64,000 nt of DNA from an uncultured Pelagibacteraceae bacterium (GTDB lineage: Bacteria; Pseudomonadota; Alphaproteobacteria; Pelagibacterales; Pelagibacteraceae): positions 1 through 64,000 of the forward strand of contig CACKBP010000001.1 of NCBI GenBank assembly GCA_902598315.1. Reading direction: 5' to 3'. Below the pieces are notes generated by a model, which worked only from the letters and a program-made list of their open reading frames with translations, had not been told where the DNA came from and made no database searches. The position numbers were made by a program, and so were the translations under genes. Numbering within the stretch: the stretch's first letter is position 1; every line of letters starts with the position of its first letter. Positions 8,692 to 18,074 of this stretch are shown piece by piece.

Positions 8692-9498
8692 TTGAGAGAA
8701 TTAAACCACTTATCTGAAATTTATGAAGTGTACGACACTTTTATAATTGACCTGTGGGGGGTGATGCACAATGGCATAACTTTAAACACTCAGGCAGTTA
8801 ATACAATTGAAAATTTGCAGAAAAATTACAAAAAAATTGTTTTCCTATCTAATGCCCCTAGGCCAAGTTCTAAAGTAGTATCATTTTTAAGAAAGCTGAA
8901 AATGAAAGAAAAATTTTTATCTAAAGTAGTAACATCCGGAGAAGCTGCTATGCAAGCTATAAATAAAAACAGATTTGGAAAAAAATTTTACCATTTAGGC
9001 CCAACCAGAGATAATTCAATTTTCCAAAAAGTGGAAAAAAATAAAACTAATTTAGAAAATTGTGAATTTATACTTTGCACTGGTCTATTTGATGAATATG
9101 AAAATGATCTAAATTATTATAAAAAATTACTTATGAAATATACTTCCAAAAAACTTATTTGCACAAATCCAGATCTCATTGTACATAAGGGTGATATTGA
9201 AGAGTTGTGCGCAGGATCAATCGCTAAAATTTTTGAGTCATTAGGAGGTAAAGTAGTCTATTATGGAAAACCTCATGAAGAAATTTATAAAATGTGCTTC
9301 GAAGAAGGAGAAAAAGTTTTAGCCATTGGAGACAATTTAAGAACAGATATTAAAGGTGCTAACAATTTAAACTTTGATAATTTATTTATTTATAATGGTG
9401 TTCATAGAAAAGAAATTAAAGATCAAAATGATATTTTAAAAATAATTAAAGAGTATGATGTTAAAATAAACTACTTCCAAAAAGAACTTAAATGGTAA
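8692..9498 (+). CDS. HAD-superfamily hydrolase, class IIA type
   Basis: Product of 268 residues starting at a TTG that is well placed 7 bases after GAGGT. The HAD nucleophile motif is DLWGVMHNG (residues 20-28), followed by FLSNAPRP (motif II) and the C-terminal GDNLRTDIKGANN (motif IV). The layout with a class IIA cap matches the alphaproteobacterial branch related to nucleotide and sugar phosphatases such as NagD. Exact substrate is unknown. It begins a six-gene run with ribF, ileS, lspA, a lipoprotein and pgi; a phosphatase next to ribF could act in flavin synthesis, but that is only inference. Confidence 0.85.
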   Translation: MRELNHLSEIYEVYDTFIIDLWGVMHNGITLNTQAVNTIENLQKNYKKIVFLSNAPRPSSKVVSFLRKLKMKEKFLSKVVTSGEAAMQAINKNRFGKKFYHLGPTRDNSIFQKVEKNKTNLENCEFILCTGLFDEYENDLNYYKKLLMKYTSKKLICTNPDLIVHKGDIEELCAGSIAKIFESLGGKVVYYGKPHEEIYKMCFEEGEKVLAIGDNLRTDIKGANNLNFDNLFIYNGVHRKEIKDQNDILKIIKEYDVKINYFQKELKW

Positions 9499-9499
9499 A

Positions 9500-10405
9500 A
9501 TGAAAATTATTAATGATTTAAAAATAATTAAAAAATATCAAAGAAGTGTTGTTGCAGTAGGGAACTTCGATGGTATACATTTAGGTCACCGAAAAGTAAT
9601 AAATCAAGGTAGACTAAAAGCAAAAAAAGAAAATTTAGCTTTCGGTGTTATTACCTTTGAACCCCTGCCAGTAATGTTTTTTAATAAAAATATAAAAAAC
9701 CATAGGATTAATTCACTCGATCAAAAAAAGAATGAATTGAAAAAATTAAATTTAGATTTTTTGATAATTATTAAATTTAACAAATTTTTTTCAAAATTGT
9801 CAGCTCAAGATTTTATAAAAAAGATAATTTATGAAAAGATTAAATGTAAATTCTTATATGTGAGCAATAATTTTAGATTTGGTAATAAAAGAAAAGGGAA
9901 TATTAACACCCTTAAAAAATATGCTAAGAAATTCGATTATAAAATAGTAATAACAAAACCTTTTAAAAAAAAATCTAAAATAATTTCATCTACAATCATA
10001 AGAAGACTAATATCAAATGGTGATATTAGTAAAACAAGCAATTTACTTTCAAGGAATTGGAGCATATGTGGAAGAGTTGTTAAAGGAGAAAAAAGAGGAA
10101 GAAAAATTGGCTTTCCAACATGTAATCTGGAAATTAAAGATTACGTGATACCAAAACTTGGAGTCTATTCAGTTGACGTAAAGATTAAAAATTTTATCAA
10201 GAAAGGGATCGCAAATATCGGCTATAGACCCACATTTAAAGGAAAAAAATTATTATTAGAGACAAATTTATTTGGATTTAAGGGAAATTTATATAATAAA
10301 TATATTGAAGTTAATTTTAAAAAATTTATTAGATCAGAGAAGAAGTTTAAAAATCTTGAATTTTTAAAAAAACAAATAAAAATTGATATAAATCAAGCGA
10401 GATAA
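9500..10405 (+). CDS. ribF: Bifunctional riboflavin kinase / FAD synthetase
   Basis: Makes FMN from riboflavin and then FAD. The 301-residue product has the N-terminal adenylyltransferase domain with GNFDGIHLGHRKVI (residues 17-30) and STIIRRL, and the C-terminal kinase domain with GRKIGFPTCNL and PKLGVYSVDV. Length fits the family. The gene starts 1 base after the HAD gene and ends 1 base before ileS, so it lies inside an operon. The order ribF-ileS-lspA is common in proteobacteria. Confidence 0.95.
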   Translation: MKIINDLKIIKKYQRSVVAVGNFDGIHLGHRKVINQGRLKAKKENLAFGVITFEPLPVMFFNKNIKNHRINSLDQKKNELKKLNLDFLIIIKFNKFFSKLSAQDFIKKIIYEKIKCKFLYVSNNFRFGNKRKGNINTLKKYAKKFDYKIVITKPFKKKSKIISSTIIRRLISNGDISKTSNLLSRNWSICGRVVKGEKRGRKIGFPTCNLEIKDYVIPKLGVYSVDVKIKNFIKKGIANIGYRPTFKGKKLLLETNLFGFKGNLYNKYIEVNFKKFIRSEKKFKNLEFLKKQIKIDINQAR

Positions 10406-10406
10406 A

Positions 10407-13136
10407 ATGTCCAAAGATACATTACAACTTCCAAAAACAGCTTTTTCAATGAAAGCAAGCCTTCCAAAGAAAGAACCTGAAATTTTGGAAAAATGGGAAA
10501 AAAATAATATCTTTAAAAAAATAAGGGCAAGTTCTAAAGGTAAAGAAAAATTCATCCTTCATGATGGTCCACCTTACGCGAATGGGCATATTCACATGGG
10601 CACAGCTTTAAATAAGATTTTAAAAGATATGATAACTCGTTTTCAACAAATGAGCGGTAAAGACTCTGTTTACGTGCCTGGTTGGGACTGTCATGGTCTA
10701 CCAATAGAATGGAAGATTGAAGAACAGTACAAAAAAAAGAAAAAAAATAAAGACGAGGTCCCTATTAAGGATTTTAGACAAGAATGCAGGGAATTCGCAA
10801 AAAGCTGGATTGATATTCATATCAAAGAATTTAAACGTTTGGGAGTATTCGGAGACTTTGAAAATTATTATTCCACAATGAGTTACGAAGCAGAGGCTCA
10901 GATTGTTAGAGAGTTGGGTAAATTTCTTTTAGATGGAAGTTTATATCAAGGTTTTAAACCAGTTCTTTGGTCTACTGTTGAAAAAACTGCTTTAGCTGAT
11001 GCTGAAGTAGAATATTTAGATCACACTTCTAATACTATCTACGTTGCATTTAAAGTCAAAGAGACTAATAAAGACTTTCTTAAGGATACAAGCATAATAA
11101 TTTGGACGACCACGCCATGGACTATACCTGCTAACAAAGCATTAGCTTTTAATAGTAATATTGAATACGCAATACTAGAAATTGACAATCTAGAACATTT
11201 TAAAGATAAGAGGATTGTTGTTGCAAAAAATTTAATTGAGTCAATAACTAAAGCATGTGAAATCAAAAGCTATAAAGAATTGAAGACTTTTAAGGGTTCT
11301 GAATTTATAGGAACAATATGCAGCCATCCATTCGTCAAAATGGATTTTGACTATGATGTTCCAATGTTAGATGCTCAATTTGTAAATTTGGAACAAGGAA
11401 CAGGTATTGTCCATTGCGCTCCAAGTCATGGTCCAGATGATTTTAATCTATGTTTAAAAAACAATATTCCATCTCTTTACACAGTTGATAACTCTGGAGT
11501 TTATACTAAGGAGGTACCTTATTTTACAAACACACATGTATTTAAAGCTGACTCGATAGTTATAGAAAAATTAAAAGAGCAAAATAAATTGCTTAAATCT
11601 GACAAACTTAATCATACTTACCCTCACTCTTGGAGATCTAAGGCTCCATTAATTTATAGAGCAACACCTCAATGGTTTATTTCAATGCAAAAAAATAAAT
11701 TAAGAGATAAAGCTATTAAAGCAATAAATGAGACTGTCTTCTATCCAAACAAGGGGAAGGATAGACTTTTGTCAATGATCGAGGGAAGGCCAGATTGGTG
11801 CGTTTCAAGACAAAGAGTCTGGGGAGTGCCATTGCCAATTTTTATAAATAAAAAAACAAAAGAGCCATTAAGAGATCAAAAAATTATAGATAGAATTGCT
11901 TCTATTTATGAAAAGCAAGGCTCCGATTGTTGGTTTACCGATGACGCAAAAATTTTTTTAGGTGATGACTATGATGCTAAAGATTATGAAAAACTTAACG
12001 ATATAGTTGAGGTATGGTTTGATAGCGGTTCAACACATAGTTTTGTTTTAGAAAAAAGAAAAGATTTAAAATGGCCTGCAGACATGTATTTAGAGGGATC
12101 TGATCAACATAGGGGATGGTTTCATTCTTCTTTATTAGAGTCGTGCGGAACTAGAGGAAAAGCACCATTTAAAAGCATTCTTTCACATGGTTTCGTTGTA
12201 GATGGCAAAGGTATGAAAATGTCAAAATCTATGGGTAACGTTATTTCTCCAGAAGATATTTTAAAAAATTATGGCGCAGACATACTTAGAGTATGGGCTT
12301 CAGCATCTGATTATGCAGAAGATTTAAGAATAGATAAAAATATTTTAATACAGCATGCAGAGTCCTATAGAAAAATAAGAAACACCTTTAGATTCATGCT
12401 CGGAAACTTAAAAGATAATTTTGAAAAACAAAAATTTGAAAAAATTAAACTTAATGAATTTGATGAATTAGAACAATTTATTTTACATAAATTATTTTTA
12501 ATTAATCAATCTGTAGACGAAAATTTGAAAAGTTACAATTTTCATAAACTATATAAAGATCTATTAAATTTTTGCACACTGGATCTTTCTTCTTTTTATT
12601 TCGATATAAGAAAAGATGTTCTGTACTGTGATAGTATAAATTCAAAAAAAAGAAAAAATTGTATAATTGTTTTAAACATAATATTAGAGAGCTTATTAAA
12701 GTGGTTTGCTCCAATTTTAGTTTTTACTACTGAGGAAATCTATAGTTTATTGAACAAAGATAATTCTGAAAGCATTCATGAAGATAATTTTGTGAAAATT
12801 CCTGCTGATTGGAAGAATGAAAAGTTAAATGAAAAATGGTCAAATTTATTTAAAATTAAACAAGAAGCAAATATTGCGATCGAAGAGAAAAGGGCTAACA
12901 AAGAAATCGGATCAAGTTTAGAGGCAGAAATAAAATTAATTTTAAAGAAAGATAAATTTGAACTTCTAGATAAATTAAATTTAGCAGATTATTTTATTGT
13001 TTCAAAAGCAGAGAAAGAATTATCAGATAACGATGATATTAAGATCGAAGTGAAAAAAGCTAAAGGACGAAAATGTGAGAGGTGTTGGAAAATTTTAGAG
13101 AAAAAATGTGAAAGATGTTCGAGAGTTCTCCAGTAA
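10407..13136 (+). CDS. ileS: Isoleucine--tRNA ligase
   Basis: Charges tRNA-Ile; class I synthetase of 909 residues, the size of the bacterial type. The HIGH-type motif appears as GPPYANGHIHMG near residue 50, the editing domain has WTTTPWTIPANKALAF, and the KMSKS motif as GKGMKMSKSMGN. The C-terminal zinc site is kept as two CxxC pairs (CERCW and CERCS), typical of the enzyme form found in most bacteria. It sits between ribF and lspA with gaps of 1 and 17 bases. Confidence 0.97.
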   Translation: MSKDTLQLPKTAFSMKASLPKKEPEILEKWEKNNIFKKIRASSKGKEKFILHDGPPYANGHIHMGTALNKILKDMITRFQQMSGKDSVYVPGWDCHGLPIEWKIEEQYKKKKKNKDEVPIKDFRQECREFAKSWIDIHIKEFKRLGVFGDFENYYSTMSYEAEAQIVRELGKFLLDGSLYQGFKPVLWSTVEKTALADAEVEYLDHTSNTIYVAFKVKETNKDFLKDTSIIIWTTTPWTIPANKALAFNSNIEYAILEIDNLEHFKDKRIVVAKNLIESITKACEIKSYKELKTFKGSEFIGTICSHPFVKMDFDYDVPMLDAQFVNLEQGTGIVHCAPSHGPDDFNLCLKNNIPSLYTVDNSGVYTKEVPYFTNTHVFKADSIVIEKLKEQNKLLKSDKLNHTYPHSWRSKAPLIYRATPQWFISMQKNKLRDKAIKAINETVFYPNKGKDRLLSMIEGRPDWCVSRQRVWGVPLPIFINKKTKEPLRDQKIIDRIASIYEKQGSDCWFTDDAKIFLGDDYDAKDYEKLNDIVEVWFDSGSTHSFVLEKRKDLKWPADMYLEGSDQHRGWFHSSLLESCGTRGKAPFKSILSHGFVVDGKGMKMSKSMGNVISPEDILKNYGADILRVWASASDYAEDLRIDKNILIQHAESYRKIRNTFRFMLGNLKDNFEKQKFEKIKLNEFDELEQFILHKLFLINQSVDENLKSYNFHKLYKDLLNFCTLDLSSFYFDIRKDVLYCDSINSKKRKNCIIVLNIILESLLKWFAPILVFTTEEIYSLLNKDNSESIHEDNFVKIPADWKNEKLNEKWSNLFKIKQEANIAIEEKRANKEIGSSLEAEIKLILKKDKFELLDKLNLADYFIVSKAEKELSDNDDIKIEVKKAKGRKCERCWKILEKKCERCSRVLQ

Positions 13137-13153
13137 ATTAGAAAGCCAATATT

Positions 13154-13642
13154 TTGATTGATCTTAAAGAAATAAAAACCAAAATAATTAATAAAGAAAA
13201 TTTTTATTTTCTAGCAGTTATTCTTTTAATTTTTGCTATAGACAGATACTCAAAAATCAAAATCATAAATAATTTTAGTGATACCAGTGTCTATCTTAAT
13301 GATTTTCTGAATTTTGACTTAATCTGGAATACAGGCATAGGATTTGGATTGTTTAAGTCGAATTCTTCAATATTTTATAACTCTATTTCAATTTTAATAG
13401 GACTTATAATTTTAGGACTTTTTTATTTTTCAATTAATTCCAAAAAGTTTGATAAAATAGTTTTTTCTTTAGTTATAGGCGGTGCATTAGGAAATTTCTA
13501 TGATCGAATCTCATATAAAGCTGTCCCTGATTTCATTGATTTGCATTATAACAATTTTCACTGGTTTACTTTTAATATTGCGGATATATTTATTACAGTC
13601 GGCATAATAAGTTATATTTTTAAGGATTTTTTAAAAAAATAA
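13154..13642 (+). CDS. lspA: Lipoprotein signal peptidase (signal peptidase II)
   Basis: Inner-membrane aspartyl protease that removes signal peptides from prolipoproteins. The 162-residue product starts at a TTG and has four hydrophobic segments. Family motifs are seen as FAIDRYSKI, WNTGIGFGLF, ALGNFYDR with the first catalytic Asp (about residue 117) and FNIADIFI with the second (about residue 144). It lies 17 bases after ileS and 1 base before a gene for a lipoprotein, a natural substrate. Confidence 0.94.
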   Translation: MIDLKEIKTKIINKENFYFLAVILLIFAIDRYSKIKIINNFSDTSVYLNDFLNFDLIWNTGIGFGLFKSNSSIFYNSISILIGLIILGLFYFSINSKKFDKIVFSLVIGGALGNFYDRISYKAVPDFIDLHYNNFHWFTFNIADIFITVGIISYIFKDFLKK

Positions 13643-13643
13643 A

Positions 13644-13964
13644 ATGATGAAAAAATTTAATATTCTAGTAGTTACTCAATTTATTTTATTAACTGCTTGT
13701 GCATCTGTAGATGACGCTAAAAAAGTTTTGAAAAATGAAAAAATTAGAACTACGGATGAATTTTTAGTTAAGAAAAAAGAACCTTTAGAATTACCACCTG
13801 ATTTTTCTGAAATTCCAAAGCCGGATTCAATATCGAAAAAAGATAAATCAATTAATGATGAAGAAAAAATTAAAAAGATCTTGAAAGCTCCAAATCAAAA
13901 AAATGTTAAATCAAAAAGTAATTCTTCAATCGAAGAGTCAATTCTTGAAAAGATTAGTAAGTGA
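13644..13964 (+). CDS. Small lipoprotein, DUF3035-like
   Basis: Product of 106 residues with a lipoprotein signal: a short basic start, hydrophobic core and lipobox LTAC with the lipidated Cys at residue 19. The mature part is highly charged and contains PLELPPDFSEIPKP, the proline-rich motif typical of the alphaproteobacterial DUF3035 family. Members are outer-membrane-associated and are sometimes linked with beta-barrel assembly, but function is not established here. It follows lspA by 1 base and overlaps the pgi start by 4 bases. Confidence 0.75.
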   Translation: MMKKFNILVVTQFILLTACASVDDAKKVLKNEKIRTTDEFLVKKKEPLELPPDFSEIPKPDSISKKDKSINDEEKIKKILKAPNQKNVKSKSNSSIEESILEKISK

Positions 13965-15175
13965 TAAACAAAAATTTAATAATTAAAAATCATATTCCAA
14001 AACAATACTACAACATTAATTTAGTAAAAAATTTTTCAAAAAAATTTGTAAGAGTAATGAAAGAAATTAATGATAATTTAAATAAAAAACAAACACTCAG
14101 TGTTTTAAATAAAAGGTTTAATTATAACTTTAAAATTGAGGATTTAACTAAATTTAGAACGTATAGATCAATTACAATCGTAGGTATGGGCGGATCAGTT
14201 TTAGGTTCGCAAGCTATTTACTTTTTTTTAAAAAATAAGATAAAAAAAAAAATTAACTTTATAGATAATCTTAATACTGAAGAGATTTTAAATTTTAAAA
14301 AAAAAAATAATCTTAAAAAAAATCTGTTTATTGTTATTTCTAAATCAGGAAATACAGTTGAAACAATTATAAATCTATTAAGTTTAAATGTTGTTAAGAA
14401 AAAAGCAAAAAACTTAATAATAATTTCAGAAAAAAAAAATAATTTATTATTTAAATTAGTTGAAAAATATAATTTATTTCACATTGAGCACAAAAATTAT
14501 ATTGGCGGCAGATACTCTGTTTTTTCTGAGGTTGGTATGGTTCCAGCGTATTTAATGGGATTAGATATCAGGAAATTTAAAAAAAATATCAATATTTTTT
14601 TAAGAAGTAATAAGAAAAAAATTCTGAAAGAAAATGCTATAAAAGCTGCATGCCTACTTAAAAAAAAAAAAATTACTAATATTATTTATTTAAATTACAT
14701 TCCAAAATTGGAAAAATTTCTTTTTTGGTCTCAACAATTAATTGCTGAAAGCTTAGGTAAAAAAGATAAAGGTTTTTTACCATTGATATCAAATGTTCCT
14801 AAGGATCATCATAGTTTATTACAACTTTATTTAGATGGCCCGAAAAATAATTTTTTCAATATATTTACTGATAAAGAAAAATCTAAATTAAAAGTTAATG
14901 CCCATAAATATCTAAAAGATATTAATTTTTTAGAAAAAAAAAGTGTCAGTAAAATTATAAATGCTCAAAAAAGAGCTCTATCAATAGTTTTGAAAAAGAA
15001 AAAAGTTCCATTAAGAGAATTTGAGATAAACCATTTTGATGAGGAAACTATTGGAGAATTATTTTCTTATTTTATTTTAGAGACTTTTATCGTTGGAAAA
15101 TTAGTTGATATTAATCCTTTTAATCAACCAGCAGTCGAGGGAGTAAAAAAATTGACAAAAAAAATTCTTAGTTAA
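13961..15175 (+). CDS. pgi: Glucose-6-phosphate isomerase
   Basis: Interconverts glucose 6-phosphate and fructose 6-phosphate. The 404-residue product is a shorter form than the roughly 550-residue enterobacterial enzyme. Landmarks: VGMGGSVLGSQA (glycine-rich start of the SIS fold), ISKSGNTVET (sugar-phosphate binding), IGGRYSVFSEVGMVPA and QQLIAESLGKK. It starts at a GTG that overlaps the lipoprotein stop, and its end overlaps the convergent rsmD by 8 bases. It is very lysine- and asparagine-rich. Confidence 0.93.
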   Translation: MINKNLIIKNHIPKQYYNINLVKNFSKKFVRVMKEINDNLNKKQTLSVLNKRFNYNFKIEDLTKFRTYRSITIVGMGGSVLGSQAIYFFLKNKIKKKINFIDNLNTEEILNFKKKNNLKKNLFIVISKSGNTVETIINLLSLNVVKKKAKNLIIISEKKNNLLFKLVEKYNLFHIEHKNYIGGRYSVFSEVGMVPAYLMGLDIRKFKKNINIFLRSNKKKILKENAIKAACLLKKKKITNIIYLNYIPKLEKFLFWSQQLIAESLGKKDKGFLPLISNVPKDHHSLLQLYLDGPKNNFFNIFTDKEKSKLKVNAHKYLKDINFLEKKSVSKIINAQKRALSIVLKKKKVPLREFEINHFDEETIGELFSYFILETFIVGKLVDINPFNQPAVEGVKKLTKKILS

Positions 15176-15728
15176 ATTTTGCGAATATTAGCTTAGACCT
15201 TCCATACTCTTTTGTCATTATAACATTAAGTATATCATCGTAGTTATCAGAGCTGCTAATTTCTCTGTGTAATACAATGATATGATCTTTAAAAAAAAAT
15301 TTTTTTTCTTTTATTAATCTTAAATTTAGCAAATAATTATTATCTAAATATGGAGGATCAAAAAAAAGTATATTGTATTTATGATTTAAATTTTCTTTAA
15401 TAAAAGCAGTAATATTTTCATTAATTAAATTAGATTGATTGGTCGTCTTTAAACTTTTTAAATTTTCTTTTAATATTTTAAATGTATGTATATTATTTTC
15501 AACAAAAGTGACTCTATTTGCTCCTCTGGATATACATTCTATCCCAAAAGATCCAAAACCGGAATACGCATCAAGTACTTTTGATTTTTCTATATCGATA
15601 CTTATAAGATTTGAATGAGCTAAAATATTAAAGATATTTTCTCTTACCGAATCTTTTAACGGTCTAGTATTTTTAATTTTTAAAAATTTTATTGATTTAC
15701 CTTTGAATTTTCCGCTGATAACTCTCAT
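15168..15728 (-). CDS. rsmD: 16S rRNA (guanine(966)-N2)-methyltransferase
   Basis: Methylates G966 of 16S rRNA in the small ribosomal subunit. The 186-residue product starts MRVISGKFKGKSI, typical of RsmD, and carries the SAM-binding VLDAYSGFGSFGIECISRGA and the catalytic DPPY motif in LFFDPPYLD. Its start lies 32 bases inside the end of purD in another frame, and its end overlaps pgi on the other strand, so the gene has no free sequence on either side. Confidence 0.93.
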   Translation of the reverse strand: MRVISGKFKGKSIKFLKIKNTRPLKDSVRENIFNILAHSNLISIDIEKSKVLDAYSGFGSFGIECISRGANRVTFVENNIHTFKILKENLKSLKTTNQSNLINENITAFIKENLNHKYNILFFDPPYLDNNYLLNLRLIKEKKFFFKDHIIVLHREISSSDNYDDILNVIMTKEYGRSKLIFAKFN

Positions 15729-16992
15729 TTTTATTTATTTCTCTCCACCCAATATCTCTTCTAAAGAAACCATGTTTCCAATTTAGTTTTAAGATCAAAT
15801 TAATAATTTTTTTTCTTACATGTAACAAATTATTACCTAGCGAGGTGATGTTTAAAACTCTTCCTCCATTTGAAAATACATTATTTTCTAAGACTTTAGT
15901 TCCTGCATGATATATAAACTCGTTTTTTTTTAATTTTAATTTATAAATATTTTTGATTATTTTATTGCTAGAATATTTTCCTGGGTAACCTTTTGAGCAA
16001 AGCACTATAGTCATGCTTTTCTTTTTTTTCCAATTTATCGATGTCTTCTTTAAATTATCATTAACCGTATTGACTATAATTTTTAATAAATCTGTTTTAA
16101 GTCTTGGCAATATTGCCTGACATTCAGGATCTCCCATTCTAATATTATACTCTATAAGATAAGGTTCATTATTTTTAATCATTAAACCAACATATAAAAA
16201 ACCTCTATAGAAAGTGTTTTTATTTTTTAAGGCTTTCAAAGTTGGCTTTATAATCTTATTTATTATTTTGTTTTCTACTTCTTTATTAATTATCGAAGCT
16301 GGTGAATAAGCTCCCATACCCCCAGTATTTGGTCCAGTGTCATTTTCTCCAACACGTTTATGGTCTTGAGCAGTACCAAAAAATTTAAAAGTGTTTTTAT
16401 CAACTATTATAAAATAACTTGCTTCTTCACCTTCTAAAAATTCTTCTAATACTATTTTATTTGATGATTTAAATTTTCCATTAAATATTTCATTAGAAAT
16501 ATTTATAATCTGTTTCTTTGTTTTACAAACAGTAACGCCTTTTCCAGCTGCTAAACCATCGGCTTTGACGACTAAAGGACAACTATGTTTCGATAAAAAA
16601 TTTAAAACATGTTTTTTATTTTTACAAATTTTATAATCAGCTGTTGGTATATGATTTATTTTACATAAATTTTTCATAAAAGCCTTTGAACCCTCTAGTT
16701 TTGAAGCGTATTTGTTTGGGCCAAAAACTTTAATCTTGTTTTTTGTTAAAAAATCCACAATACCCTTTACTAAAGGTTCCTCTGGTCCGACAATAACCAG
16801 ATCGATCTTGTAAAATCTTAAAATTCTAAGAACTTTCTTGAAATTAAAAATATCAATATTTATATTTACTGCAATTTTGTTTGTACCTGCATTCCCTGGT
16901 AAACATATAATATTTTTTGATAATTTAGATTCATATATTTTTTGACAAAGAGCATGTTCCCTCCCTCCACTGCCAATTAATGCAATATTCAT
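15697..16992 (-). CDS. purD: Phosphoribosylamine--glycine ligase (GAR synthetase)
   Basis: Second step of purine synthesis: joins glycine to phosphoribosylamine with ATP. The open frame extends to 17025, but the conserved N-terminus MNIALIGSGGREHAL begins at 16992, giving 431 residues, the usual size. Other landmarks are VIVGPEEPLVKGIVD, the ATP-grasp segment VVKADGLAAGKGV, DHKRVGENDTGPNTGGMGAY and IEYNIRMGDPECQ. Ribosome binding sequence is weak. The 3' end overlaps rsmD by 32 bases. Confidence 0.95.
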   Translation of the reverse strand: MNIALIGSGGREHALCQKIYESKLSKNIICLPGNAGTNKIAVNINIDIFNFKKVLRILRFYKIDLVIVGPEEPLVKGIVDFLTKNKIKVFGPNKYASKLEGSKAFMKNLCKINHIPTADYKICKNKKHVLNFLSKHSCPLVVKADGLAAGKGVTVCKTKKQIINISNEIFNGKFKSSNKIVLEEFLEGEEASYFIIVDKNTFKFFGTAQDHKRVGENDTGPNTGGMGAYSPASIINKEVENKIINKIIKPTLKALKNKNTFYRGFLYVGLMIKNNEPYLIEYNIRMGDPECQAILPRLKTDLLKIIVNTVNDNLKKTSINWKKKKSMTIVLCSKGYPGKYSSNKIIKNIYKLKLKKNEFIYHAGTKVLENNVFSNGGRVLNITSLGNNLLHVRKKIINLILKLNWKHGFFRRDIGWREINKNESYQRKIQR

Positions 16993-17023
16993 GTAAGTTA
17001 ATATATTGTATAGTTTATAGAAC

Positions 17024-17215
17024 ATGAAAAAAAAAGCTAAAGTTATTTACAAACATAACTCTTTCGAGGTCATAGAAGCAGGTGATTACGTATTATGCGC
17101 GATATCAGGAAAAGAAATATCTTTAAAAGATCTAAATTATTGGAATGTGGATTTACAAGAGGCTTATTTTTCTCCAGAGGAAGTAAACAAAAGATATAGA
17201 GAGACTATTAAATAA
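17024..17215 (+). CDS. DUF2093 family small protein
   Basis: Product of 63 residues: an N-terminal basic strand region, then GDYVLCAISGKEISL and LNYWNVDLQEAYFSPEEV. This pattern matches the small DUF2093 family, found mainly in alphaproteobacteria and of unknown function. It is divergent from purD (31 bases between the starts) and convergent with the lipid A acyltransferase 4 bases further on. Only one Cys is present, so a metal site is unlikely. Confidence 0.85.
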   Translation: MKKKAKVIYKHNSFEVIEAGDYVLCAISGKEISLKDLNYWNVDLQEAYFSPEEVNKRYRETIK

Positions 17216-17219
17216 AAAA

Positions 17220-18074
17220 CTATTTCCATCGATTATGAGTCCAAATCCATTGATGAGGATTTTTGGAAATCATATTTTCGATTATTTGATTTAATTTCTT
17301 AGTGAGTGATAATTTATCAGTATATTCATCTGTTTTGATCTCATCATAAAAATTTATGTTGAAATTTTCGTTATTAACTCTTTCAATAAAAACTGGAATA
17401 ATAGATAAATTATATTTTAAAGCTAATTGTGCTGGCAAAGTGGTTGTAAAAGCTGGTTTTCCAAAAAATTCAACTTTTTCTCCCTCACTTACTCTTTGGT
17501 CAACCATTAAAGCAATACAATGATTTTTTTTTAAGTATTCTATTGCATGTCTTACTCCATTGACACCTTTTTTAATTTGATTTTTGCAAACATATTTCTC
17601 TCTAAGATATTCCATGAATGGATTTAAAAAATAATTATTTAAAGGTCTATAAATAGTGGCAAGTTTAATATCGTTTTTTGTAATTGCCATTGACATTAAT
17701 TCAAAATTTGCGAAGTGTCCTGAAATAAATATTACTGGTTTTTTATTTTTTATACTCAATAAATTTTGTTCACCTGAAATTTTTATACTAGAATTATTTT
17801 TTTTAAAAAAATCTAAATGAATGTACTCAATAAATGTCATCCCGTAATTTTTCCACATATTTTCAATTATTTTTTTTTTTTCTTTATCAGATAAATCTTG
17901 ATTAAAAATCTTTAAATTTGATTCAATAATTTTTTTCGATTTAAAAATTGGAGCAATATTTAAAAAGATAAAAGAGAAAATTTTCCTACTAATTTTTAAT
18001 CCTAATAATTTTCCAACTAAGAAAAAAAAATAAATTAATATCGATTGGATAAAATATAAAAAAGGCTTTAACAT
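17220..18074 (-). CDS. Lipid A biosynthesis acyltransferase (LpxL/HtrB family)
   Basis: Adds a secondary acyl chain to lipid A at the inner membrane. The 284-residue product has an N-terminal membrane segment (about 5-25) and the catalytic H-x4-E motif in SGHFANFE (His at about 120), followed by the substrate region ATIYRPLNN and VDQRVSEG and the C-terminal WIWTHNRWK, typical of the family. It overlaps lpxK by 7 bases in a lpxK-acyltransferase run behind msbA and waaA. Whether it is LpxL or LpxM type cannot be decided by eye. Confidence 0.92.
   Translation of the reverse strand: MLKPFLYFIQSILIYFFFLVGKLLGLKISRKIFSFIFLNIAPIFKSKKIIESNLKIFNQDLSDKEKKKIIENMWKNYGMTFIEYIHLDFFKKNNSSIKISGEQNLLSIKNKKPVIFISGHFANFELMSMAITKNDIKLATIYRPLNNYFLNPFMEYLREKYVCKNQIKKGVNGVRHAIEYLKKNHCIALMVDQRVSEGEKVEFFGKPAFTTTLPAQLALKYNLSIIPVFIERVNNENFNINFYDEIKTDEYTDKLSLTKKLNQIIENMISKNPHQWIWTHNRWK

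Noticed and set aside
16993-17025. Longer purD start
   Set aside because: The conserved GAR synthetase N-terminus starts at 16992, and the extension would overlap the divergent DUF2093 gene start.
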